DNA from: JASGDC01 sp047608145
Lineage (GTDB): Bacteria; Actinomycetota; Actinomycetes; Actinomycetales; Micrococcaceae
Assembly: GCA_047608145.1 (NCBI GenBank)
Contig: JASGDC010000034.1
Coordinates: 62,001-126,000 of the forward strand
DNA length: 64,000 nucleotides
Direction of reading: 5' to 3'
The notes beneath the pieces are model-generated. The model saw only the letters and a list, made by a program, of their open reading frames with translations. It was not told where the DNA came from and made no database searches. Of this stretch, positions 8,441-16,324 are shown in pieces. The first letter of the stretch is position 1. Each line of letters starts with the position of its first letter. A program made the position numbers and the translations under genes.

Positions 8441-10237
8441 CTATTTTTCCTTTGCCAAAATTTTACGATAAAGCTGCTTTCTAACGTTTTCAGGGATAAA
8501 TCTATATCCACCTCGGATAGCAATATTCCGTACCCACTGTATTGGGGACACAAATCCTTCTGATAGGAAGTTGTTCTGTAGTTTAATTTCTGAAATAAAA
8601 ACTTCTGCACCACCTCTACGTTTATAAGCACCAGCACTAACACGATAAAGCAATAATGGCTCCACCACATTTGCTACTTTTGCTCCAGCTTCGATTAGCC
8701 TTGCCCATAACCAATAATCTTCAAGTAAGTTTAATTTACGATATCCACCAGCAGCTACAACTTTTGACTTTCTATACATTACAGTCGGGTGATTAAAAGG
8801 ACAAGAGAATCTTGCTTGTTTGATAATCTCCTTTGGATCATCTTTTACGATTCGTTCGGCAACTATGTGGTCTTCACTACCATTAAATTCCAGCAATGAA
8901 CTACCTACAATATCTGCGCCATCTAGGATAATCTTTAATTGTTTTTCAAAACGCTCTGGCAATGAAATATCATCGGCATCCATACGTGCCACAATTTCAT
9001 AACTACAACGCGCTAATCCCACATCAAGAGCAGTTGCCAAACCACTATTTTCTTCGAGGATATGATGAATGAATGGCACTTTCGCTGCTGTTGCGAAAGC
9101 TTCAATCATCTTTGTTAATTCAGCTCCCACTGGCCCATCTTGCACTATTACGATTTCGTCTGGCTTTAGAGTTTGATCTTCCGTAATAGATTGATATGCT
9201 CTTGCAAAAAATTCTGGGAGGTCATTTTTGTAAACAGGTAATAATACTGAAAACTTTGCTGGAATTTTTTCTTTAGTTTTACCAGTTAGTATTGGCTTTA
9301 ATTCATAAGTTTCTGCTAAAACTGTCTCATTACTCTTAGGTGATTTAGTAAATCCGTCTTTAAGTCCGGTACCAAAATGTTTCACTAATTGGAGCGGATC
9401 TTTAGACTTTGCGATAGTCTTACCCCATCGTAAAGCTGAAGCCCCCCCATACAAGACCTTTTCTGCAGGTGATAATGAATTTGAATGTTTAAACATCCAT
9501 AATTTATTACGAACTTCCCACACAAATCTGACGCCTGGATCTTTATCTGTCGAACCAAATTCTTTGGTAAGGTGCAAAACTTCGCTAGTTGGTGCGAATA
9601 GTCCTACTGCATGCTTTGCAAGTCTAGTACTATACTCAAAATCATCATTCCAAAGGAAATAATCGGCAATTGGTAGTCCAACTCGTTTCACATCTTTAGC
9701 ATCTACTAATAATGAAACAAAAGAGGCACTACGCACCTGAATTGCACTAACAGCTTTAGCAGCTTCAATAGCACTAGGTGCGACTGAAGGTCGTTGTCTT
9801 GGGGTATTCATTGGGTGTTCACGCCCATCATTCCAAACTACTTTACTAGCAACGAAAGCAGGACGACCAGCAGAAATTGGTGAATACTCAAACCAAACAC
9901 GTACTAGTTCCTTAAGAGTCTGCTTTTCCGGAACAGTATCGTCATCCATCAGCCATAGCAATTGTGGATCTAGTTTCATTGCTTCAGCCATACCTATAGT
10001 AAAGCCGCCAGCACCACCCATATTTTTACTTAAAGAAATCAATTTTAATGGGACTTTTGAATCATACTGAGCAAGAAAAGCTTGAGTATCATCTGTAGAA
10101 GCATTATCAACTAAAACAATTCCTTTTGGAATAACTTCACCATTATTAATACCATTTAAAGTTTGCTCTAAAAGCTCACGCCTATTGTAAGAAACAACAA
10201 CGGCGATAACTTTAGAATTGATAAAATCTTTGCCCAC
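8441..10237 (-). CDS. Two-domain glycosyltransferase: GlfT1-like GT2 fused to a second GT2
   Basis: A 598-residue protein with two complete GT2 domains. Residues 1-310 resemble GlfT1 (Rv3782), which starts the galactan chain: VVSYNRRELLEQTL (14-27), KNMGGAGGFTIGM (71-83), the metal-binding DDD at 98-100 and WNDDFEY (196-202). Residues 325-598 are a separate GT2 domain of the capsule/O-antigen (AmsE/WbbD-like) type: VLLPVYKND (331-339), ENSGLATALDVGL (396-408) and MDADD (419-423). GlfT1 is normally a single-domain protein of about 300 residues, so the fusion is unusual. It heads the galactan gene block. The GTG start lies six bases after a TATAGT hexamer, so its mRNA may be leaderless. The sugar added by the second domain is unknown. 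Confidence 0.88.
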   Translation of the reverse strand: MGKDFINSKVIAVVVSYNRRELLEQTLNGINNGEVIPKGIVLVDNASTDDTQAFLAQYDSKVPLKLISLSKNMGGAGGFTIGMAEAMKLDPQLLWLMDDDTVPEKQTLKELVRVWFEYSPISAGRPAFVASKVVWNDGREHPMNTPRQRPSVAPSAIEAAKAVSAIQVRSASFVSLLVDAKDVKRVGLPIADYFLWNDDFEYSTRLAKHAVGLFAPTSEVLHLTKEFGSTDKDPGVRFVWEVRNKLWMFKHSNSLSPAEKVLYGGASALRWGKTIAKSKDPLQLVKHFGTGLKDGFTKSPKSNETVLAETYELKPILTGKTKEKIPAKFSVLLPVYKNDLPEFFARAYQSITEDQTLKPDEIVIVQDGPVGAELTKMIEAFATAAKVPFIHHILEENSGLATALDVGLARCSYEIVARMDADDISLPERFEKQLKIILDGADIVGSSLLEFNGSEDHIVAERIVKDDPKEIIKQARFSCPFNHPTVMYRKSKVVAAGGYRKLNLLEDYWLWARLIEAGAKVANVVEPLLLYRVSAGAYKRRGGAEVFISEIKLQNNFLSEGFVSPIQWVRNIAIRGGYRFIPENVRKQLYRKILAKEK

Positions 10238-10277
10238 ATAATAACTATAGCTGTAAATATAGCTAACAAAGAATTTT

Positions 10278-12320
10278 TTGGCCCATTGCTACAATAAAAA
10301 ATTCTTAGAATTTCCTATGAACCAAGGTTTTGTTACTTTGAACTATATGGTTCAACAATATTCTGTGGATTCAGAAAACAATATAACTATCTATAGTCAT
10401 GCTGCAAAAGAGTTCTCTAATACTGACATATCTGTCGGTAACTGTTTAGCGCTCAAAACTAACAGTACGCTATCGTTATTTTGCATAACTGGCCTAGATG
10501 CAGGGCTAGTAATACCAATATCTAGACCTTTAACTATTGGTCGGAGTTCGCTTTGCGAAGTCCAAATTGCAGATCCCCATACCCCACGTTTAACTTTAGC
10601 AATCACTACCGAAAATTCTCGTTATTATTTTGAAACTCTAAGTAGCACAATAACTGTAAAGTCAGCTTTTAACAGTTATCAAAATAGTTTTACCACAAGC
10701 ATTAAATACCTGTTAATTCATAATATAATTTTCAAAATTGGGGCAAATACTTTTTATACTCAAAACTCATGGCATAATATCCAGTTTGAAACTTTACCTC
10801 CTAGCCAAAATAAAAATACTGGATCTAAAAACTCAAGATTTATTTACGCTTTAGCTACATTAACAACTGCAATTATTACTGCTTTACTATTCCGCTCAGT
10901 CGCACTTTTAATATTTGGATTAGCGACTTTACTCACGTCAAGCTTGATATTCTTTTATGAAAAATATCAAAAGAACAAAGCGACTAAAAACCAAAATAAT
11001 AAAGTTAGTTACTATAAACCACTTGATTTATTTCAGAGAAAAGCTATTTTTCCCAAAACTGCTATTGCTTATGGTGATAACGCAGTTCAAACTCTAACAA
11101 TACCTGCAGAATGCACTACTTTATTTTTAGATGCTAGACTTCCAAACTTATCAGGAATCCTCCGCTGGTTAATATTAACTTGGGTGGCACAGCGAAACTC
11201 AAAAGTTCATATTCATGGAATTATTTTCCCATGGTTAGCACTTTGTTACCAAAATAATTCTTACCTACAAAAATGCCTAGTATTATGCCCAAACAAAGAA
11301 TGTGCGACGAATGCTCCTAGTATCGATATCGGCAATTACTGCAATACAACTTCTAACGTTAAATATTTTTGCATTCCCATAACGCTAAATGTCAAAGACA
11401 CTGTTGCCTGCAATCTAGGATATTTTCTTTGGTTTATCACTAAGCAATTACCACCACAACTTAGTCAAAGCAGTTATCAAGACAAAATTGCGCACAAGAA
11501 ACCTTGGCATTTTTTCTTAGAGTGTGAACTTGAAACTGGTGAAGATATTTGGCTTGATATCAACAAAGCTGGCCCGCACTTCGCAATAGCAGGAACTACA
11601 GGTGCCGGCAAAAGTGAATTATTAACTGCAGCTTTACTTTCTTTATGTCTGAGCGATGAACCAACTGAATTGGCTTTATTTATCTGCGACTTTAAGGGTG
11701 GGACTAGCCTACAATTACTTGAAAAACTTCCACATACTGTATTTGCATTGAGTAACCAAAATTTACTAGAAGCAAAACGAGCCTTAACTTTATTAGCTGC
11801 TGAGATAACTAGACGAGAAATTTTATTTACTAATAATCATGTAAAGAATGTAAAAGAGTACCGTCAAGTAAATTTTAACGACCCAATGCCAAATCTGATT
11901 ATCGTAATCGATGAGTTTCGGATACTTGCGGAAGAACTACCCAATGACTTAGCCATATTAGTTCGTAGCGTGAGTGTAGGACGTTCTTTAGGAATAAATG
12001 TAATATTTGCCAGCCAAAATATGCAAGGTATCCTAGATGCTGCAATACGCTTTAATATCGGGAGTTTCATTTCTCTGAAAGCGAAGAATATTCAAGATTC
12101 ATTAGACATCATCCAAACTGCTGATGCGGCAAATATTGCTAATCCAGGGCATGAAATACTAGTAGATAATTTTGGAGATAAAAAGTCATTTCAAACTTCA
12201 CTTGTTGACCAAGAATATCCCGCTAATATAAATCTAGAAAATTTTATAAGTTATGGATCTTTAAAAACGCTAATCAAAGCAAAACAATCGAACTACCTAG
12301 AATCCCAAAAATCAATATAA
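10278..12320 (+). CDS. EccC/EssC-like FHA-FtsK/SpoIIIE ATPase, N-terminal part (upstream of frame change)
   Basis: 680 residues read from a TTG at 10278; ATGs at 10317 or 10347 are alternative starts and no site has a strong Shine-Dalgarno. Domain order: FHA domain (around 80-145, with TIGRSSLCEVQIADPHTPR), two hydrophobic helices (about 190-235), then an FtsK/SpoIIIE ATPase with Walker A GTTGAGKSE (439-447), CDFKGG, and Walker B NLIIVIDEF (539-547). FHA-TM-TM-ATPase is the plan of the type VII secretion motor EssC/EccC. The frame ends at 12320 just where a second ATPase module should begin, and that module follows in the -1 frame (see the next entries). No WXG100 or other type VII secretion genes are visible nearby, so the substrate is unknown. 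Confidence 0.8.
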   Translation: MAHCYNKKFLEFPMNQGFVTLNYMVQQYSVDSENNITIYSHAAKEFSNTDISVGNCLALKTNSTLSLFCITGLDAGLVIPISRPLTIGRSSLCEVQIADPHTPRLTLAITTENSRYYFETLSSTITVKSAFNSYQNSFTTSIKYLLIHNIIFKIGANTFYTQNSWHNIQFETLPPSQNKNTGSKNSRFIYALATLTTAIITALLFRSVALLIFGLATLLTSSLIFFYEKYQKNKATKNQNNKVSYYKPLDLFQRKAIFPKTAIAYGDNAVQTLTIPAECTTLFLDARLPNLSGILRWLILTWVAQRNSKVHIHGIIFPWLALCYQNNSYLQKCLVLCPNKECATNAPSIDIGNYCNTTSNVKYFCIPITLNVKDTVACNLGYFLWFITKQLPPQLSQSSYQDKIAHKKPWHFFLECELETGEDIWLDINKAGPHFAIAGTTGAGKSELLTAALLSLCLSDEPTELALFICDFKGGTSLQLLEKLPHTVFALSNQNLLEAKRALTLLAAEITRREILFTNNHVKNVKEYRQVNFNDPMPNLIIVIDEFRILAEELPNDLAILVRSVSVGRSLGINVIFASQNMQGILDAAIRFNIGSFISLKAKNIQDSLDIIQTADAANIANPGHEILVDNFGDKKSFQTSLVDQEYPANINLENFISYGSLKTLIKAKQSNYLESQKSI

Positions 12321-13582
12321 CTCAATATATAACTGGCCTGAAACCATTTGCACTTTTCCCGCCACTATTACCCAAACAAATACTTTTGGATAATAAGCAA
12401 GTATTCAATAAAAATATCATTTACCTAGGAAAAATTGACTTTCCTACTATTAAAAACCAACAAAACTTATATTGGGATTATCACAAACAAACAAAATTAG
12501 TCATTGCTGGCGCTGAAACTCAAGCACAAGAAAATTTTGTAGCCGCAATAATAAAACAGTTACTAATGAATGATAAAAATTGTGCAATTATTGGGACAGC
12601 TAACCAATCAATAGTTACTAATAAAACGCTTAACTACCAGAAGCTCCTCTTTGCAAATAAAATAACCGAAATAGAGACACTACTTTTACTTTTGAAAGAA
12701 GCTAACTTATGTTTAATCATCACTGATTGGCAGAGTTTATGGCAATTATTAAAAACCGCTGATTTAGCAGTTTTGCACGCTTTTGAAACATTTTTATTAG
12801 ATTCAAAAAATATCGTAATGGTATCTGCTGATGCTAATTTCTTTAATAATCCATTAGCGAAATATTTTACCGCGAAATTAGTTATGCCTTTCTATGACAA
12901 AACTAACCAGATGTTGGCAGGCTGCAGTAATGACAGTTTTATCGACTTTCCCGAAGGTAGGGCTCGGGCCTATAACGAGCTAAATACTCAAAAACTATCG
13001 AATACTGTGCAACTGGTACAAAGCCTTCAAGAGACACATCAAGAAACTATCGCCCCACCACTTAAACCTTTAGCTGTAAAAGTAACAAATAAGATAATTT
13101 ATGGGTTAGAAAATCGTAAGTTAATTTGGAACGTGACTGACCATAAAACACTATTAATTGCTGCTCACACAATCCCTGAGCTTGAACACTTGGTATTGAC
13201 TGTAGTTAATACCATTCAGAAAAACTACATTTATTTCTTCGATTGCACAGATCAGGCAGAATTATCTTTCCCAGAAGATTGTGAAGTGCTAGTAATTGAA
13301 CATAATGATAAGATTTCACCTACAGCAGATGTCATGCTTATTGAAATTATGAATACTGGAAATATTGCCGTTTGCGCGAGTGGTTTAGTCGATAATCTAT
13401 TGAGTTGCTTTGCAAAAGCCTATCAAAGATTAAAGACCTATCATCATGGAATCATTATTAATCCAAAAGCAGCGATTGATGGCTTGGCAGTTGCTAATAA
13501 AATTAATACCATGCCCAGTAACATCAAGAATAGAGGAGTATATTTTCATCCAAATGCTGGAGAATTAATAATACAAAGTTAA
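12227..13582 (+). CDS. EccC/EssC-like ATPase, C-terminal part in the -1 frame (degenerate ATPase modules 2 and 3)
   Basis: This frame is open from 12227, overlapping the previous frame by about 94 bases, and runs to the TAA at 13582; an independent TTG start would be 12386. Before 12386 it already encodes ALFPPLLPKQI, which matches the LPPLP linker found between ATPase modules in EccC/EssC, so the region is the continuation of the upstream gene rather than a separate one. Two further RecA-like modules can be discerned (LVIAGAETQAQENF and LLIAAHTIPELEHL), but both have lost the GxGKS/T Walker A, so they should not hydrolyse ATP. Degenerate second and third modules are common in this family. 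Joined to the first part, the product would be about 1100 residues. It ends head to head with the next gene, with no spacing. Confidence 0.72.
   Translation, partial: YKSRKFYKLWIFKNANQSKTIELPRIPKINITQYITGLKPFALFPPLLPKQILLDNKQVFNKNIIYLGKIDFPTIKNQQNLYWDYHKQTKLVIAGAETQAQENFVAAIIKQLLMNDKNCAIIGTANQSIVTNKTLNYQKLLFANKITEIETLLLLLKEANLCLIITDWQSLWQLLKTADLAVLHAFETFLLDSKNIVMVSADANFFNNPLAKYFTAKLVMPFYDKTNQMLAGCSNDSFIDFPEGRARAYNELNTQKLSNTVQLVQSLQETHQETIAPPLKPLAVKVTNKIIYGLENRKLIWNVTDHKTLLIAAHTIPELEHLVLTVVNTIQKNYIYFFDCTDQAELSFPEDCEVLVIEHNDKISPTADVMLIEIMNTGNIAVCASGLVDNLLSCFAKAYQRLKTYHHGIIINPKAAIDGLAVANKINTMPSNIKNRGVYFHPNAGELIIQS
12260..12266 (+). other. Candidate -1 slippery heptamer T TTA AAA
   Basis: In the upstream frame the codons read TCT TTA AAA ACG, giving the canonical X XXY YYZ pattern T TTA AAA. 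A -1 slip here leads directly into the open frame that carries the rest of the EccC-like protein. No obvious stem-loop or pseudoknot is seen in the next 40 bases, which weakens the case for programmed slippage; loss of one A from the A5 run would give the same appearance. Confidence 0.45.
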
Positions 13583-14314
13583 CTAGCGAGGTAAACGCTT
13601 TGAACTAGTAATTTTCTTTGCACCTACAATTGCTGAACGACGACTACGGCTTGATGACATAGCAGGTCTTTCTTTAGAACGACGAGGCTGCGCATTACTT
13701 GATACCGCAGGAGTACTATCTGATAACGGATTAGAGTATAAGTCGTCAGCATTTCTAGTTGCTTGTATCTTGCGTTTAGTTGAATTTCCACTATTAGTAC
13801 TAGATAGTTGGCTTGGTCGATAAGAAGACTGAGTAGCATCTACACGCTGTTTTTCTAAATTACCTTTAGTCTTAGCGTGCTTAGCTTTTTTAGCATCCTT
13901 GGAGACAAATTCCTGCTTAAAGAACTTATTAACATTTGTATATTGCACTATTGGTGGTAAGAAACTAGCTAAGAAGACTAACAAACCTGGTACAAAGGCA
14001 AGTAGGCCATACCCTACTTTGCTATTAACAAAGAAAGCAATACCTAACAAAATTGCAAAAATCTCAATGATACGGATAGCAACTCGAGTCCAGCTTTGTT
14101 TCCTAAAGAAAAAATGTGCCACAGCTAAAGCCCAAAGCATCGAGCCTAGGTAAATAATAGTAAAAGCTACTAAAACCAAGATACCCAGCCAGCCTTTAGC
14201 ACCTATAATTTGATGCAAATATGGGAATGCAAAAGTACCTAATGCAATACCTTGTATTACCAAGATGACTGAAATCACATAGATTAATGAGTGCCGCTTT
14301 GTCTTTCCGTTCAT
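13583..14314 (-). CDS. Small integral membrane protein with basic cytoplasmic tail, function unknown
   Basis: A 243-residue protein with four predicted membrane helices (about residues 9-30, 42-68, 78-97 and 101-122), followed by a hydrophilic, Lys/Arg/Ser-rich tail of about 110 residues ending in clusters of arginines (SSSRSRRSAIVGAKK). I do not recognise a named family. The gene converges on the EccC-like gene with no spacing between the stops and is followed upstream by the whiB1 promoter region. Nothing in the sequence shows a catalytic site. A role at the membrane with a nucleic-acid- or lipid-binding tail is possible but unsupported. Confidence 0.7.
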   Translation of the reverse strand: MNGKTKRHSLIYVISVILVIQGIALGTFAFPYLHQIIGAKGWLGILVLVAFTIIYLGSMLWALAVAHFFFRKQSWTRVAIRIIEIFAILLGIAFFVNSKVGYGLLAFVPGLLVFLASFLPPIVQYTNVNKFFKQEFVSKDAKKAKHAKTKGNLEKQRVDATQSSYRPSQLSSTNSGNSTKRKIQATRNADDLYSNPLSDSTPAVSSNAQPRRSKERPAMSSSRSRRSAIVGAKKITSSKRLPR

Positions 14315-14519
14315 AACTTCCAGTTTCCCATACAGATTGCTAAAATGACAAAACTTTTACGAGTTTTTTTGCAAAATATTATTTATACCCCTTGATTATC
14401 AGGTAATTATCAGCAATCATGGAATAACTGGTATTTTACTGGTAATCAAATCAATTTAAGTGCTGAGCAATGTCGTGCTCATTAGAAAATTAGAAAGTGG
14501 CATAGGGCGAATATTAATA

Positions 14520-14771
14520 ATGGATTGGCTAAGTAAATCTGCGTGTTTGGAGCGTGACCCTGAACTTTTTTTCCCAGTAGGTAATACTGGCTCTGCCCTT
14601 ACTCAAATCGAAGAAGCTAAACGAGTATGTCGCAGTTGTTCAGTAGTGGAAATTTGCCTTGAATGGGCGTTAGAAACAGGCCAAGACTCAGGCGTATGGG
14701 GCGGACTTAGCGAAGAGGAACGTCGCGCACTTAGGCGCAAAAAAGCACGTTCTCGTCGCACTCGAGTATAA
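14520..14771 (+). CDS. whiB1: WhiB1-like iron-sulfur transcription factor
   Basis: With the ATG at 14520 the product is 83 residues, and its four cysteines fall at 9, 37, 40 and 46, the same positions as in mycobacterial WhiB1. These bind a [4Fe-4S] cluster that senses nitric oxide. The GVWGG turn (58-62) and the basic tail (RRALRRKKARSRRTR) that contacts DNA are present. A GTG at 14460 would add 20 residues and is unlikely. WhiB1 is an essential regulator that binds the principal sigma factor in mycobacteria. Its neighbour on the other strand is pdtaS, as in Mycobacterium (Rv3219-Rv3220c), supporting the assignment. Confidence 0.93.
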   Translation: MDWLSKSACLERDPELFFPVGNTGSALTQIEEAKRVCRSCSVVEICLEWALETGQDSGVWGGLSEEERRALRRKKARSRRTRV

Positions 14772-14841
14772 ATATAAATAGCCACTATTTTATATTTATA
14801 CTACCTATTAAGTAGACGACTTACTTATCATACGTAATTTA

Positions 14842-16323
14842 TTAAACAGCAGGTAGCTCGAATTTTATTTCTACGGTAGTGCCACCTTCAGCATTGGTAT
14901 TCCAGTCGATCGTACCTTGCAATTCAAATTTAACTAGAGTCTTAACGATTTCAGTTCCTAGACCTTCTTTAAGCTTACCGTCTTTCATTCCACGGCCATT
15001 ATCAATAATTCGCACAGTCATTTCGGAACGACCATCTTCAAGTGGCTTACGCTTCGTTTCTAGAATTACTTTGCCTTCTTTTGCACCTTTAAAACCATGC
15101 TCTACGGCATTAGAAACTATTTCGTTAATAATTAAACTCAAAGGCGTAGCCGCTTCTGCTGGAATTAACCCAAACTTTCCGACACTTTTGGTGTAGATTT
15201 TTTGTCCAGGAGATGCAAGTTCAATTGCAAGCAAAAAATTTGCATCAATAATTTTATCAAAGTTCACTACGTCATTTAAGTTATGCGATAAACTCTCATG
15301 GATTAACGCAATAGAGTTAATACGATGCATTGCTTGTTTTAATGCACTTTGTGCTTCTGGCACCGGCATTCTACGAGCTTGCATTCTTAACAAAGCTACT
15401 ACCATCTGTAAGTTATTTTTAACTCGGTGCTGGATCTCACGAATAGTCGCATCCTTAGATTCCAGCTGTTGTTCCCTACGTCGTAGCTCAGTATTATCTT
15501 TGCAAAATAATAGAGCTCCATAACGACAATATTCATCAAAAAGTGGTATTGACCGTAAGGTAATACTAGCTTTTGGAGTAGTTAACTCAGTAATAGTATT
15601 ACGTCTACCCGTAATTGCTTCATGGAAATTATCTTCAATTATCTGACGTTCTGGCATTACTGCTTTAACTACCTCTTGTAACTGGGCACCGTCTAATGTT
15701 TCTTCGTAGCCTAAACGCCTGAAAGCCGAAACCGCATTAGGACTGGCGAAGGTAATATAACCATCGACATCAATACTTAAAAGCCCATCACCAGCACGTG
15801 GCACCCCACGTTTATTCCAAACATTGTCAACTAACTGGAAGTAATACCCTAAAGAATTCATATAAAGAAGAGCGTTCGCAAAGTTTACATGAACCTGTTC
15901 AATCCGCACTGGTTCTTCAAAGAGATAGTCTCCAGTGTGCCTTGACAGTAAAGCTACTACTTTACCGTTAAAAACCATTGGGAAAACTTCTACATAAGCA
16001 TTAAATTTCCGCCCTTTAACTTGCCCAGGAATTTTAACACTTTTTACTTCATTCCAAGCTTTATCTGCGTACGGCTTATACTCTTTAGGAATCTGATCGC
16101 CTACAATATCCTGGTTATACAATGCTGCTGTAGTTGCAGGGCGACAATGAGCCGCTGAAACATAGCCACGCGAATCACTTTTACGCCACAAAATTAGGTC
16201 TGCAAAAGATAGATCGGCGATAATTTGCCAGTCTTCAACTATTAAGCGTAATACGTATTGTTCTTCTTCTTTAGGATTAGATCCTGTGTCAAGTGATTGC
16301 CCTAAATGGGAAGAAATATTCAT
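14842..16323 (-). CDS. pdtaS: PdtaS-type sensor histidine kinase
   Basis: I take the ATG at 16323 (493 residues), which has GGAG eight bases upstream and lies one base after the gdh stop; a start at 16362 would lie inside gdh. Domains: GAF-like sensor (about 1-150), PAS (about 175-285), HisKA_2 with the phospho-accepting His at 299 (REIQHRVKNNLQMVVALL), and an HATPase domain (NEIVSNAVEHGFKG, IDNGRGMKDG, GLGTEIVKTL). Mycobacterial PdtaS has its histidine at 303 and is soluble, and this protein likewise has no membrane segment. It would phosphorylate PdtaR, an ANTAR RNA-binding regulator not in this window. The end-to-start contact with gdh suggests co-transcription. Confidence 0.92.
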   Translation of the reverse strand: MNISSHLGQSLDTGSNPKEEEQYVLRLIVEDWQIIADLSFADLILWRKSDSRGYVSAAHCRPATTAALYNQDIVGDQIPKEYKPYADKAWNEVKSVKIPGQVKGRKFNAYVEVFPMVFNGKVVALLSRHTGDYLFEEPVRIEQVHVNFANALLYMNSLGYYFQLVDNVWNKRGVPRAGDGLLSIDVDGYITFASPNAVSAFRRLGYEETLDGAQLQEVVKAVMPERQIIEDNFHEAITGRRNTITELTTPKASITLRSIPLFDEYCRYGALLFCKDNTELRRREQQLESKDATIREIQHRVKNNLQMVVALLRMQARRMPVPEAQSALKQAMHRINSIALIHESLSHNLNDVVNFDKIIDANFLLAIELASPGQKIYTKSVGKFGLIPAEAATPLSLIINEIVSNAVEHGFKGAKEGKVILETKRKPLEDGRSEMTVRIIDNGRGMKDGKLKEGLGTEIVKTLVKFELQGTIDWNTNAEGGTTVEIKFELPAV

Positions 16324-16324
16324 A

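Noticed and set aside
10278..13582. A complete type VII secretion locus
   Set aside because: Only the ATPase-like gene is present; no WXG100, EccB, EccD, EccE or mycosin genes flank it.
14460..14519. Upstream GTG start for whiB1
   Set aside because: It would add 20 residues not found in the family; the ATG at 14520 places all four cysteines at the WhiB1 positions.
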